Under the pieces are notes generated by a model that ran no database searches, was not told the origin of the DNA, and saw only the letters and a list, made by a program, of their open reading frames with translations. The position numbers and the translations under genes were made by a program. A stretch of DNA of 64,000 nucleotides from Adiantum capillus-veneris (Eukaryota > Streptophyta > Polypodiopsida > Polypodiales > Pteridaceae), in contig CM043967.1 in NCBI GenBank assembly GCA_014529385.2, positions 126,827,182 through 126,891,181 on the forward strand, read 5' to 3'. Each line of letters begins with the position of its first letter. The first letter of the stretch is position 1. This document shows positions 46,025-57,181 of this stretch, piece by piece.

Positions 46025-46246
46025 TCATATTTGTAAAGAATATAAACTCATCAAGATGCAACCCAATAGTTGATATGGCACGAGCATCAAGCTCCTCCCA
46101 CTGATCATCAGTATGCAAATCCTCTTAATTTGTGCTCTTTCACTGCAAGTACTTTGTTCGATTCGGATATCAAGCATTCTATGCTTCCATATAGTGAAAT
46201 TTGTGCCATCATTCTTCTTTTTCAGAGAACCCAGCCATACTGACAA
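46025..46246 (-). pseudogene. Copia gag N-terminus
   Basis: KKNDGTNFTIWKHRMLDI is the standard opening of copia gag (LNGxNYxxWKxxM). The frame is lost after ~30 codons. Confidence 0.7.
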
Positions 46247-47432
46247 GAGCTAACTACAAGACAGTAACACTAGGAACCTATGGCAAAGTTTTTGCAAAAA
46301 TTCCAGTAGAGTCTCCTCTCTTCAGAGATGAAAATCTCAACTAAAAATAAAAAAAAAACCATTGCAATGTCAATGCAAAAAAAAGGGCTATAAGGAAACT
46401 AGAGGACTTGCAATAAAAAATTTGACATAGTCTCCTCTATACAAAGATCAAAATCTAAAGCAAAACTTAGAAACAAATAGTGCATAAACCAACAAAGTGG
46501 TGCTTGAAAGACATAAATTGGCATATACTTCTCAAAGAAATTGTCAAAAGAAAATCCGACTTGATATCAAAGCACCTATACACATCTATACATATTATGG
46601 AGTGACCATGAATGGGGATCTCTAGCACCATGATCCACCTCACACTATGTAACTCAGCCCCCAATGCTCGGCTTCAGAAAACCTCCCACCATTATCCTCA
46701 TAAAAGGTTATGCAAAAATGACTAGACACGGTCTCAAAATGGTATCTTCTGGATCGAGTCTCAGAAATGGCCGAGACAGCTAAAACAAGCCAAAATTCGT
46801 CCCACAATGAGGTACCACGGCTATAAGATGCAATAAAAATTTGGACTCAAGTGAGATCGTTGTGAGGGGTAAAAGACTCTCAACAAAGCACAAGCATTCT
46901 CAAGTGCTAGTCATGCATAGACCATATGCATCCAAAATCGTGCTAGAATTGTAATGGCTCTCACTGTCAAAGATGCTCACATATTTTCTATGTCAAGAGA
47001 ACCTATGATTGTCTCTATGCATGTAAAAGAGAAATCAATCTCTAAAACCACAAATGGCATACATTAATGCCAAGAACTCATGTGGAAATCCACATATGCT
47101 CTCAAAAATACATAGAATTTCTGCTAATGGTAATCTGTAATCTGTCTCCCACCGCCAAAAAACTCTCTCTATCTCACTCTCTAAAATGTCAGAGAGAAAC
47201 ATCAATTGATGCTGCAAAAGTCGATGCCAATGCGATGTTGGGTGTCACTCCTCTATGGAATAGTCACCTCACCTATGCACGTAGCACGTCAATGTTGGAG
47301 GGGAAGCCAATGCCGCAAGCAAGGAAAATAGGTTATCAATGTTGAGAAAACTAGGTGTTGGTACCAATTTCTACTGTTGGACAGAATTTTCTCACCTGCT
47401 CAAAGATGTCGGAGTTGCCAAAGCCAAAAATT

Positions 47433-47433
<1 letters not shown>
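46247..47433. other. Gene-free stretch 5' of the copia remnant
   Basis: AT-rich, no coding frame. It may be the leader of the copia remnant, since a minus-strand primer site lies at 50,853 beyond the inserted 47.69-50.56 kb element. Confidence 0.35.

Positions 47434-47516
<83 letters not shown>
47434..47516. repeat. (GT)n(GA)n microsatellite
   Basis: About 47 bases of GT followed by about 35 of GA, uninterrupted. Confidence 0.95.
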
Positions 47517-47521
<5 letters not shown>

Positions 47522-47690
47522 ATGCACATTGTTGCATAAATTATGAACAAGATTAGGTCAAATTGACACCACCATTGCACCTAGAAATACTCCTAGGTTG
47601 CACGAGTTTGAGTCCTTGTGAGTAACTTATTGCCAAAACTGTGTTTTACAAGCCAAAAAATACACCTACAAAAACATGTTTCTGCAAATC

Positions 47691-47844
47691 TGTCAGGACA
47701 CCGGCAAGGCCGGACTAGACAAGGGCAGGGCCGGGCTAGGCGGTGTGGAATAGGGAGTCCAACTAGGGCAAAGGGCCAGGGGCTTGCCTATATAATGGGT
47801 GGTTGGGTGGTGGACTCTCAGGTTCTAGTTCCCCTTGTCTTACA
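47691..47844 (+). repeat. 5' LTR (154 bp) of the non-autonomous element
   Basis: TGTCAGGACACCGGCAAGG...CTTGTCTTACA. A TATATAATGGG near 47,790 is the likely TATA. The TSD AAATC lies immediately to its left. Confidence 0.92.
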
Positions 47845-47845
47845 T

Positions 47846-47857
47846 TGGTATCAGAGC
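47846..47857 (+). promoter_or_regulatory. tRNA-Met primer-binding site
   Basis: TGGTATCAGAGC, an exact match to the 3' end complement of plant initiator tRNA-Met, one base after the LTR. Confidence 0.9.
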
Positions 47858-48026
47858 AAGGTGGAGAGGAGGAAGGATGGTGGAGCCATGGTGGAAGAAA
47901 GCATGGTTTTCTATCTCTCTCCCTCTCTCTCGGAATTTCTCTCCCTCTCTCGTTCGGGGACCTTGGCATGGCAAAGCATAGCTCTCTCCAAGGAGGAGGG
48001 TGGAGGGTATGGCGTTGGTATGAGGC

Positions 48027-48028
48027 AT

Positions 48029-48068
<40 letters not shown>
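48027..48068. repeat. (CT)n microsatellite in the element interior
   Basis: An uninterrupted CT run. Smaller CT-rich stretches lie at 47,908-47,960. They create artefactual Ser/Leu frames. Confidence 0.9.
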
Positions 48069-48308
48069 GAGTCCATTTTCTCCCTTGTGAACAGCAGAAG
48101 GGCGTGCATGATCTCTCTTGTTAAGATGTTCATGGCAAGCTTGAAGACCCTAAGGCGGTGCAGCGTGGGCATGGCCCCTTGGAACCACGGAGGTCGCAGA
48201 CGAAGGCGAGGAAGGAAACGGGCAGGAACTGCCGCTGGGAAGGCAAGGAGGTGGCACTCAGAATTCTTTCGCCCTGCCCTGCTCAGCGTTTTTCGACACA
48301 GACCCACC

Positions 48309-48325
48309 CCCGGTTCGAGTCCGGG
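48309..48325 (+). other. tRNA T-arm-like hairpin / B box
   Basis: CCCGGTTCGAGTCCGGG forms a perfect 5-bp stem with the canonical TTCGAGT loop and matches the pol III B-box consensus. No acceptor, D-arm or anticodon arm could be folded upstream, so it is not a tRNA gene. It may be a tRNA- or SINE-derived scrap carried by the non-autonomous element. Confidence 0.45.
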
Positions 48326-50386
48326 CCTGCAGTGCATGCGTGTTTGAGTTCTGCAGCGGCCGCTGTCTCATCGCCATGTGCAGGAACATTTTTTTTTTGA
48401 TCGGTGGGCACCCTAAGGGTGCCCTAAGGCCACCCTAGGGGCCTTTCCCATAGCAATGCACAACCTCCTGCGCGACGGCCTCTACAAAGGGGGGCATGCA
48501 AGGGTATCTCCGAGCACACAATCCTCGAGAGCTTAGGATCTTGATTAGCTCGAGAGTATGAAGCCGTTCAGCTTCCAAAGTACATGAAGCAGCAGAGGTT
48601 GTAGATTTTACTTTTTTTACCACATGAATTAATTATGTCATGAACACAACATCACTGTGGTCCTTTCAAATCGGTTACCATATGGGCTCCACGATGGCGA
48701 ATTCTACCAATTGTGTTCGACACAGTTTCGAGCAAGGTTGTGAGGCAACAATGATGTCGATACTCGGTTCGAGATTCATGAACATCCAAGCCAAGCAATC
48801 CAAATGGCACGTTTATACACGTACATTATGAGGTACGAAATCACTTTTGATTGTGTTTGCCAATTTTTTCAATTACATGCTCTCGTCATACAAGCAAGGC
48901 TTGTGATTGTTACTCAACGGGCCAAAAGATTAGTACAAGCAAGCTTCAAGACCCTAAATTATGGCGGAAAAGGAGTTTGTTTCAAGGGGTGTTTGTCAAG
49001 GACAAATGTCACAGTGTTTGTCAAGGACAAATGACACATTCCACATGTGGAGAATATGAGTCTCTGAACTGACACTGGCACCATTATTTCAATTATGTGT
49101 CACGACAAAGTCCCTAGGTGCTGGTCACATATGTTTTCTAGACCATTTTTAGCACGACGTATCAGGAACACTTTCGTGGCCAGAAATTGTCGGATACTTA
49201 GAATGACTTGTCCAGGTACAAGTACTGCTAAACAACATTACAAATGGTTGTTTATACATATAGCAAGGCTCTAAATTGTTAATGAAAAAGTTTCATTGTT
49301 TGTACCTAGAAGTGATAACTGTTTCACCTTCTATTATGGTTCAGACGTTTCAACAAAGCTTGCAAAAAATTGCAACTAAGGGTATTTAGTTTCTTTTAAG
49401 AAAAATTTACATTCCTTTAAATGTGTGCTAGGCGCATCACATTTTCCATAAGTATTGGCAAGGGTTACCACGGATATGTAGGTTCGGATCTGTTTTTTTG
49501 CTAAATGCATGCACACTAGGTGTTATGGGCCCTAGTGTTTAGCAAAGGCTGATTTGGAACAGCATGTATATTCCTCAAGTTATTTCTCATGAAGCATTTT
49601 GCACTCCATGTGCAGTATCTCTATGAGATTACTTTTGGGGTCTACTACTCACCAATAGAGGTCATGGCTCGGTTTGGGTGTTTGTGGATTTTTTAACTTC
49701 ACCATGATGGTTATTTTGGACATTGTTGATTCTTCGACAATGTTATACGATATTGTAAATCCCCGTTTACCAGTCGTCTGGGAAGACTGTCTGTAAACCG
49801 TGGGGGAAACACACCTCAGTACTGTCAGTATCCAAGGGGATAGGCATATTACAAAGTGTAATCTTGGGCTAAAGGATATGCAAAGTGCGTACATTAGCAC
49901 CAATCAATCCAAATAATAAGGATTTATTGCTCTTCTTGGAGTTTACTTACTATTAGTTAACGAATGTTGCGACTAGGTAGTCTATTCATGTATAATTCAA
50001 GTTCTCAACCTTGACACTCATTAGGGTGGGGTTGTTTACTGATGAAATTTGAGAACAAGTCAAGGACTTGCACTTGGCTGATGAGTTAGATCAGCAAGTT
50101 ACTTTCACAGGAAGTGAAAAGCGGTACTCTTTCAGGTACATCTTTGTCGTGATAACTCGTTTAGCATACTCATGTGCGTTCTAAATGGAGTCTACACACT
50201 AGATGGTTGAAAATGGACAACAATGTGGAAAATCAAGATGTTACTCTTGGTTTCATTGAACCTTCTGCGGAACCGTGTTCCAGGCAACCAAACAGTTAGA
50301 TCCATGAGGGGTGCCACTTGGGAAAACATTAGTGTTCTTAAGAAGAAGTTCTCCACTTTTGTTTTCAAGGACGAAAACTCTTCTTT

Positions 50387-50558
50387 AAGGGGGGAGTAAT
50401 GTCAGGACACCGGCAAGGCCGAACAAAACAAGGGCAGGGCAGAGCCGGGCTAGGCGGTGTGGAACGGGGAGTCCAACTAGGGCAAAGGGCCAGGGGCTTG
50501 CCTATATTATGGGTGGTTGGGTGGTGGACTCTCAGGTTCTAGTTCCCCTTGTCTTACA
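50387..50558 (+). repeat. Polypurine tract and 3' LTR (159 bp)
   Basis: AAGGGGGGAGTAA (50,387-50,399) leads directly into the 3' LTR at 50,400. The LTR carries a 5-bp insertion (CAGAG) relative to the 5' copy and ends at 50,558 next to the TSD AAATC. Confidence 0.9.
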
Positions 50559-50852
50559 AAATCTCACACATTGTGCATTGAATAACCACAACAAAATGGT
50601 CCAAGATCTCAACAAAATTAGCTCCTAAATGAGCTAAACACAAGCTGAAGATCTTAGCTCCACAATCCCATACATGGCTATAGATTTCCTACTCCAAATC
50701 CTAGTGTAAATCACACACCAATATATGCAATGAAAGGACAACACTCTTGCTAAGTACTCTCCTTCGTAAGCACTTAAGAATGGCTGCAAATCATCTCCAT
50801 GTAGTTCACAAAGCACTCACAATAATGAAGCTCTAGTGTTGGCGACCAATTG

Positions 50853-50890
50853 GCTCTGATATCACTTGAGAAGTGTGTGTGTGTGTGTGT

Positions 50891-50958
<68 letters not shown>

Positions 50959-51270
50959 ATGCATGCATGCTCGGCGTGTTGTGCAAGGAAGTAGAACACA
51001 AAGAGTTTTGGGTGGAGCTCTTAGTGAGGATTGGAATCCCTCACTACCCTTTTCTTATCTATATTAACAATGAATAGAGATAAGTTTAGTACGGTCACTA
51101 AGATAGGTGTCCAGGTAGTTGGCTTGAGAGTTTGGTCATAAATTGAAGATATCATGAAAACATTGGGCTTTGATCATCTAGTATATCAGCTAAAAATTTG
51201 GTCATACATTGAAGATTACATGAAAGTGTTGTGCTTTGATCCTCTAGTCATTGTTCATAGCTATTTTTTA
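50853..51270 (-). mobile_element. Primer site and 5' LTR remnant, minus strand
   Basis: GCTCTGATATCA (50,853-50,864) is the reverse complement of TGATATCAGAGC, one change from the tRNA-Met site. An LTR starting TGAGAAGTG would begin at 50,867. It holds a long GT microsatellite (50,875-50,957) and a 66-bp tandem duplication (TTTGGTCATA at 51,131 and 51,197). The right end is unknown; LINE sequence begins by ~51,280. It could be the 5' end of the copia remnant at 43.3-46.2 kb, separated by the inserted 2.87-kb element. Confidence 0.45.
50875..50957. repeat. (GT)n microsatellite
   Basis: GT repeat with a single CT interruption. Confidence 0.95.
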
Positions 51271-51279
51271 ATAAAATAA

Positions 51280-52190
51280 TTGTGGGTGCCTTTGAAGTTC
51301 AAGATCAATCAAACAACATTTCCCACTATCCCATTGTTGTTTGTAATTGGTTCTCACCTTGTGATCACCATGCTAGTCCGACAAGTTCTACGAGAGGGAA
51401 AATTCAAGAGATGACTTTTCTTGGTAACAAACAACTATTGGCAAAGCTATTTGTTGATGACTAGCTATTGTTATTGGATTCTATCCTTGACATGATGAGG
51501 GAGAATCCGGAGATTGTTTAGACATTTTCCACAACCTCTAGATCCAAGCGCAATGTGAAGGAATGAATATTGGTTTCTTTATTAGAAAATGATCTATTGG
51601 ACCGTCCAAATGGTCAGGTGATATTTTCTCAAGAGGAAAGGTCTTTTGCCATTTTGAAGCCCCTCTAGGGGTGGGAGCCTTTCACAAATAACATTTTCAA
51701 TGGGCCATGGACAAAGTTCAGAGCTTGATGTGAATGTGGGAATATGTACTCATCTCAATTCACAGCAAGGTGAATGATCAAGTCATTTATTATCCTGTAT
51801 ATGTCCTTTATCTAGGCCCTCCTCAAGACTTCCAAGTGAAATTAGAAAGAATTCTTGGAACCAGTGTACAAATTCATATGGAAAAATAACACCAAATATA
51901 TAGTACCGTGGCAGATTTCTAGAGCCAAGAAGCAAGGCGGTGTTGGGATCCTCACATTTGACATGCATGTCAAAGCCCAATGTGCTAAATTTAAGATCAA
52001 AATCACCAAACAAGACTAGGCATGGGCCATCATGACATGTGACATTATCAACAAAGGCAAAGCTAATCTCCCAAGGGTCTTGTGAAAAGAGATTGGGATT
52101 TATGACAAATTGCTTGCACCTCAATGGGCAAAATTGAAACTAGGTGGCAACATGGGTGAGCTAGTATGCAAATGCACAAAAGCACCAGAG
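51280..52190 (+). pseudogene. LINE reverse transcriptase fragment
   Basis: Plus-strand text in shifting frames: TFLGNKQLLAKLFVDD (the FADD-type catalytic box as FVDD, followed by a stop), a decayed middle, then YKFIWKNNTKYIVPWQISRA and KKQGGVGILTFDMHVKAQCAKF, matching the FLW...W..ic.PK..GGLG...l...N.AllaKW block after the RT of plant LINEs. It has no endonuclease and no intact frame. Confidence 0.7.
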
Positions 52191-52373
52191 ACACTGGGAG
52201 GTTATGAAAAATAGAGAGTCTTTTCATGCTGGATGGCATAAAATCTCCCAATTCTTCCTCTTCTTATTGCCTTCAGTGGGTGCATGTCATGTTTGCATAT
52301 ATTTGGTCCACGCAGCTCATGTCCCTCTAGAAAAAAACATCCATGCTCCTTGTAAACTGCCTTGCACAAATAA

Positions 52374-53070
52374 TCAGAGCGATGGAAGCCAAATCAAGGA
52401 CCACAAAGCGGCTCGACCCTCAAAAATAATGTGAAGAAACAGAAAAGCATCAAGCATTGACCAAGCACCACCTATAATATGTGTATAGGTATGGGTTTCT
52501 AAGTACTTACTTGAACACTCTCCAAAGCTTGGCCAATCCTGCATGGTCCACATTAGAATGCCTTGCACATGGGCATGCTGTCGACCGATTGGTTGGGACA
52601 TGTCAACCACATAAATCCCTCTCCATAAGACATGAATCTCTTCTATAAGTGGTGCCAAATAACTTCCATGTTCTTTACCTTGTACTTCCCTGGAACAATC
52701 TGTGACAATAGAAGATGGCACTTCTTCATAGCTAACCACAATGAAAGATTATAGTTCACCAAGTAGATAGGCCATGTGCTCCATGATGAACTCCACATTC
52801 CAAATGGGTTCATTCCATCCATCACTAAACCAAAATGAACACAAGTAGGTTCTTCTATAAATGCAAGCCATCTTTTCTCTATTTGCTTCCATTCAAGAGA
52901 ATCAGCAAGCACCCGCATCACATCATATGTGCATCTAGTGTTTTGATGCCATGTCACATCAAATCTGCTATATACTTGCACCTGAACATACTCTTTATTC
53001 TTGGAATAATTGGAAAGCATCATGGAATCTTTGCAAGGACACATTTTCCTTGTGTGTCCTCTCTATAGCT
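52374..53070 (-). pseudogene. CACTA (En/Spm) TNP2-type transposase fragment
   Basis: 53,044-52,643 reads RVLADSLEWKQIEKRWLAFI, MDGMNPFGMWSSSWSTWPIY and IVPGKYKVKNMEVI, a near-textbook Transposase_21 (TNP2) stretch. One frameshift near 52,650 leads into 52,739-52,374: LAPLIEEIHVLWRGIYVVDM, then GILMWTMQDWPSFGE. The N-terminal zinc-binding part and the remainder are missing. TNP2 cuts CACTA elements at their ends; this is a dead internal fragment, and no CACTA terminal repeats were found nearby. Confidence 0.88.
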
Positions 53071-53284
53071 ATTTGAATTACATTTGGACACAATTCCAAA
53101 TTTTCATACTCATTTCAAAAGAGTACACAATCATTAGGACAAACATGGATATTATTATAATCCATCCCCAAGTTTGTAAAAAGATGTTTGGCGATAGGTG
53201 GGGTAAGGGGCATGTGATTGCCTTCTAGAAAAATCTGCTCGTGAGCAATCTTTCAATACCACTTAAACAATTTAACAGTAGTTT

Positions 53285-53945
53285 GGTACCCCTCCATTAG
53301 GCATTTGTAATATAGCTTCTCCCATTAAGAGAGACTTTGTAAAATACAATTCTTTGTGTTCCTTGATAAAAACTCCTTGGTGCAATAAAGATGGAAGCTT
53401 CATGCACCAAACTTACACATGATAACACATAACATGAATTCCCTCACGGTCTCAGACCCAAGACCTCCTTCGAAGATGGTGAGAGCTAGCAGGGTATGAG
53501 ACTAGATATAGAGGAAGAAGAAGTGTTCTTATGAGAAAGAAGTATTTCCTCAATTTAATTACTCTTGTAGCTTAGCTTATCTTAGTAATTAGATAATAGA
53601 GGAGATAAGCATGGCATTGAAGCTTGGCTCTTGGTTGGATTTTCATTCCATATCCAAGAGTTGTTGGTGTAGGCCACCATTCTCAAAACTTGGAGAAGAA
53701 GATGAGCTTTCCATTGAAGCTTGGATAAGGAGATGACTTTCTTGCTCTACACATGAGTTATGTGAGCGTGTGTGTGTGTGTAATTGTGTTAGGCAAAAGT
53801 GAGGCTTATCTCTCTTCTTGGACGACCCCTTCTCCAATTTACCTTGCTGACATCCTATTGGCCCCCGAAAAGCTTAGCAAATATCATTTGAGATGCCAAG
53901 TCAAGAGCCTTGTGACAAGTGTCCACCCTTTTTTGTTTTTGTAAA
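53285..53945 (-). repeat. LTR fragment, copy of 12,790-13,430
   Basis: Same-orientation match to the chromovirus-like LTR: ATAGCTTCTCCCAT.AAG, GGTGCAAT, GGTGAGAGCTAGCAGGG and CCAAGAGTTGTTGGTGTAGG. It lacks the primer-site end and the outer end, so it is a broken or solo LTR. An internal GT run is at about 53,766. Confidence 0.75.
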
Positions 53946-55020
53946 AGCTTAGATAATAAATTTAATTATCTGCAAAAAAACATCTCAACATATTAGCAGG
54001 TTACATGCACCTACCTGTATGCCGATCACATATACAATCAAGCTAGAGATAATAAGAAGGTGGGAGAGATCGCTTCCTAGTACCTAGGCAACCCAATCAA
54101 GCCAGAGAATAAGAAGGTGAGAGAGGTGGCATCCAAGTATTTAGATCGTGTATAAGAGGATACCACAAATCATACCAGTAAACCATATTCACATCAACAT
54201 CTTGCCCATTGAAGAGAAATCATTATTTTCTGGAAGTAATATGCGTTGTAAGACAGTTAATTCTATTGAATTCTGTAATTTTATGTGTCGGCACATATGA
54301 CCATGAACTCAACCCAGGTGAAGACACATATAGTTCAAAATCCAACAATACAGATCAGCCATAGTCTATCTATATGTAGACCAGCCTCATTTGATATGTA
54401 TATTGCCTTCCAAATCCCAAGTCTTACAATTTATGACCTAATCAAATTTTGCAAAAATATATGGAATGCTGCCTATCACAGACAATCACTACCTTTGTGC
54501 CTCTTGTGAATCATTACCATCTCTAAGAAATAGTGCCCAATACCCAATTGCATCTACAATCCACAGCACGATACAACTACCCATAGGGACACAACATATT
54601 AGATCCTCATATGATTGAATATAAATCCAAATGAGAAATTATGTATAAAAAAGTTTTTATTAATTTTCAATTGATTATGAATTTTGCCAGTATTTTGGCA
54701 TTGCTTCTCAAAAGACATAAAAGAACTCACCACCCGTTCGATAGTGCAAGTGAATGTCAGAGAAAAAGGACTCATACGCGGGAAATTTACCCAGCTTAAA
54801 CATCTAAGCCTAATCTTTTGAAGCCATTTAGATTGTAGATAAAGAACTGAGTAGGTGCAATAGCACCTACCTGAATGTTTGGGTTGAACTGTAGATGTCG
54901 GTAGTATGATCAATTGGTTAATCCAATTAGCAAGCCCATAAGAGAGGTGATCCTCCACAAGTCCCAATAGTTTGTCAAGGAAGGTCATTTCTTACAGTAG
55001 CCGAGCTCGTCCCCACAGAT
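53946..55020. other. Gene-free stretch
   Basis: AT-rich with no recognised coding frame. An imperfect ~65-bp duplication (AATCAAGC.AGAGA.AATAAGAAGGTG) lies at about 54,035-54,130. A minus-strand 129-codon frame (54,988-54,599) has no features I recognise. Confidence 0.35.
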
Positions 55021-55029
55021 AGGAGAGTC

Positions 55030-55326
55030 TTGCAATGCTGGAATTGCGGTGAGTCTGGACATGGGATGTACAATTGTCCTTGGCCCCGTGGGGAGCCAGG
55101 GAGACCTAACTTGAATTACCCAGTGATAAATGCAGGAGAAGGAACTAGTCAGCAACCACGGCTTCTGCAAAGGCCAAATGGAGCAAGACCACCTCCACAA
55201 GGAGTGGAAGGAGTTCCACCTTTGCCAGACCCAAACGTGCATGTAGTAGAGGTGACAAACTCAAATGAGGTCGACATGGAAACAAATGGAATTAAGCGTG
55301 GCCGAGGAAAAGGTAAAGAGAAATAA
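55030..55326 (+). pseudogene. Gag C-terminal fragment with intact CCHC zinc knuckle
   Basis: CWNCGESGHGMYNC is a perfect CX2CX4HX4C at residues 3-16. A Pro-rich tail follows (RPPPQGVEGVPPLPDP), then a basic end. The sequence upstream does not continue gag, so the element is cut here. The open frame ends at 55,326 and the next coding stretch overlaps it in another frame (55,265-55,468). Confidence 0.75.
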
Positions 55327-55437
55327 GGTGTCACATCACAAAGTGACCATGGACGAGAAAAGAAGGCAAAGGAGACCAAGGAAGCTAAGAGGACTCGACG
55401 TCGTATCAATCTCCAATACTTCCCTCTTGGACATGGT

Positions 55438-56388
55438 ATGGCTCCATACAACCTATTGGAAGACATGAGAGGTAAGGGTCCTGATATCTCATGGCCTCAG
55501 TTTCTTGCATTATGCCCACAAGTTAGGAGGGATTTAACGAAGGCAGTTAGCATGAGGAGAAAGATAAAAGAGAGTGTTCCTATTGTAAAAATTGCACATG
55601 ATGAAATGAATGAGGATATTACACTTGTGCTAGATTGTTATATCAAAGGAAGATTGGTTAGGAAAGGTCTAGTGGATGGGGGTGCACAAATTTGCATCAT
55701 GACAGAAGGACTCATGCAAAGACTAGGCATGCACACCCATGAGACACCTGAAATTAAAGTCAAGATGGCAAACAATAGAAAAGCTAGGTGTGTAGGCATT
55801 TGTAAAAATGTCTCTGTGGAGGCCTTTGGCATTAAGAAGGCAATGGATTTCTATGTCATGTCTACCAAAGGAAATGGTTACCCATTTATCCTAGGGAGAC
55901 CATGGCTAATGAAAATGCGAGCTTTGCAGGATTGGGAGACTGGAAAGCTAATTTGCAGGAATGAAAATCATAAGAAGGTTTTATTTGACATGAAGCAGCA
56001 ACGCCAAGAGGAGCTCCATGAAGAATCATCTCAAAGTGAGACGGAGAAAGGCTGGATCGATAGCACTTCAGAAGGAGAAAGTAGCGGCAGCATTATTGAA
56101 GAGGAGTCTTCCATCGAAGTCATGGGGGTAAGGTTTAATCCAAACAACCAAGAGACCTCTTGCCCAGGTTTGGAAGAGGAAGGTTCCCAAGAGAACCAAA
56201 ATGTGAAAGATGAAGGAATGTTAGAAGGTATGTTGTCTACAACACTTACAAAGGACGAAAGAGAGGAGTTCAAATGTGTGCTAAGGAAATTTCCTAGGCT
56301 TTTTGCTAAAGACTACACCGATGTGTGTGGAATAGATGCTGTTCAACACAAAATTGAGTTGAAGCCAGAGGCCACACCTAAGGCTTAG
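55438..56388 (+). pseudogene. Aspartic protease and linker to RT
   Basis: The 316-codon open frame has the retropepsin active site LVDGGAQICIM at residues ~79-89, with D-G-G-A in place of the usual D-S/T-G-A, and the C-terminal ILGRPWLMKM. An acidic, Ser/Glu-rich linker follows, then the pre-RT block EEFKCVLRKFPRLFAKDYTD and QHKIELKPEA. It stops at a TAG just before the RT (56,386), and a frameshift near 56,465 shifts into the RT frame. The D-G-G change may abolish activity. Confidence 0.8.
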
Positions 56389-57181
56389 AAGCTACGAAGG
56401 CTAGGAGTCATCAAGGAGCAGGCTTTACTCAAGGAAGTAAGAAAGCTTCTAGCAGCAGGTTTCATATTATCCAGTGGAGAATTCAGAGTGGGTCTCTCCC
56501 ATTGTTGTCACTCCTAAGAAAAATGCCAAGTGGAGGGTGTGTGTGGATTACTGTCCGCTCAATGAGGCAACAAAAAGAGATCACTTTCCCCTCCCATTTC
56601 AGGATGAGATACTAAATGAGGTAGCTGGTCATGAGAAGTACACTGTGTGTGATGGCTACTCGGGTTACTTTCAAATAGGTATCGCATTGGAAGATCAATT
56701 AAAAACAACCTTCATCACTCCTTGGGGTTGTTATGCTTTTAGAGTCATGCCATTTGGCCTAAAAAATGCTCCTGCAACTTTCCAACGCTTCATGAACATG
56801 GTGTTTCAAACATTCTTTGGAAAGTCCATTAGGGTTTTTATTGATGATTTTTGCATTTATAGCTCAAAATCATTGCATCTACAAAGGGTAGAAGAAGGTT
56901 TAAAGAAGCTCTATGACATGGGACAACTCAACCCCAACAAGTGCCACATAGGTGAGGATGAAGTGATCTTGCTTGGTCACAAGGTTTCCTATAAAGGCAT
57001 TGAGGTGGATCCTTCAAAGGCAAAGGCTCTTATTGAGCTCCCATCACCCAAGAATCTCAAAGAGGTCATCTCATTCATTCAAAAGGTGAAGTATATGTCA
57101 CGCTTTATTCACTTAGCTTCAGAGTTGCTTCATCCTTTGCAAAAGTTGACACAACAAGTAGAATTTGCATGGTCTGATTAG
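56389..57181 (+). pseudogene. Reverse transcriptase, nearly complete
   Basis: After the TAG, the text LGVIKEQALLKEVRKLLAAG leads by a frame change into the 235-codon frame at 56,474: SEWVSPIVVTPKK, WRVCVDYCPLNEATKRDHFP, YTVCDGYSGYFQIGIA, FGLKNAPATFQRFM and the catalytic box VFIDDFCIYS, then ILLGHKVSYKGIEVDPSKAK. All core palm motifs are present. TAG at 57,179 separates it from RNase H. Confidence 0.88.

Larger units (their letters stand above)
43337..46246 (-). mobile_element. Ty1/copia remnant, cut within RT
   Basis: Minus-strand order gag (46,246), zinc knuckle (45,582), protease/pre-integrase (45,185), integrase (44,501) and start of RT (43,605), which is the copia order with integrase before RT. 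RT stops abruptly near 43,337, where the LTR-like block begins. Many stops; several internal duplications. Confidence 0.8.
47691..50558 (+). mobile_element. Intact 2.87-kb non-autonomous LTR retrotransposon with 5-bp TSD
   Basis: LTRs at 47,691-47,844 (154 bp) and 50,400-50,558 (159 bp) start TGTCAGGACACC and end CTTACA. TSD AAATC is at 47,686-47,690 and 50,559-50,563. A primer site (TGGTATCAGAGC, 47,846) follows the 5' LTR, and a polypurine tract (AAGGGGGGAGTAA) abuts the 3' LTR. The ~2.55-kb interior has no gag or pol motif, so it resembles an oversized TRIM or small LARD that must borrow enzymes. The GGACGAAAACTCTTCTTTAAGG stretch before the PPT recalls the end of chromovirus pol regions, hinting at its parent. 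The LTRs differ by a handful of substitutions and one 5-bp indel. Confidence 0.92.

Noticed and set aside
47618-48400. 168-codon plus frame and 165-codon minus frame in the 2.87-kb element
   Set aside because: Overlapping on both strands, rich in CT-derived Leu/Ser and LTR sequence, no gag or pol motif.
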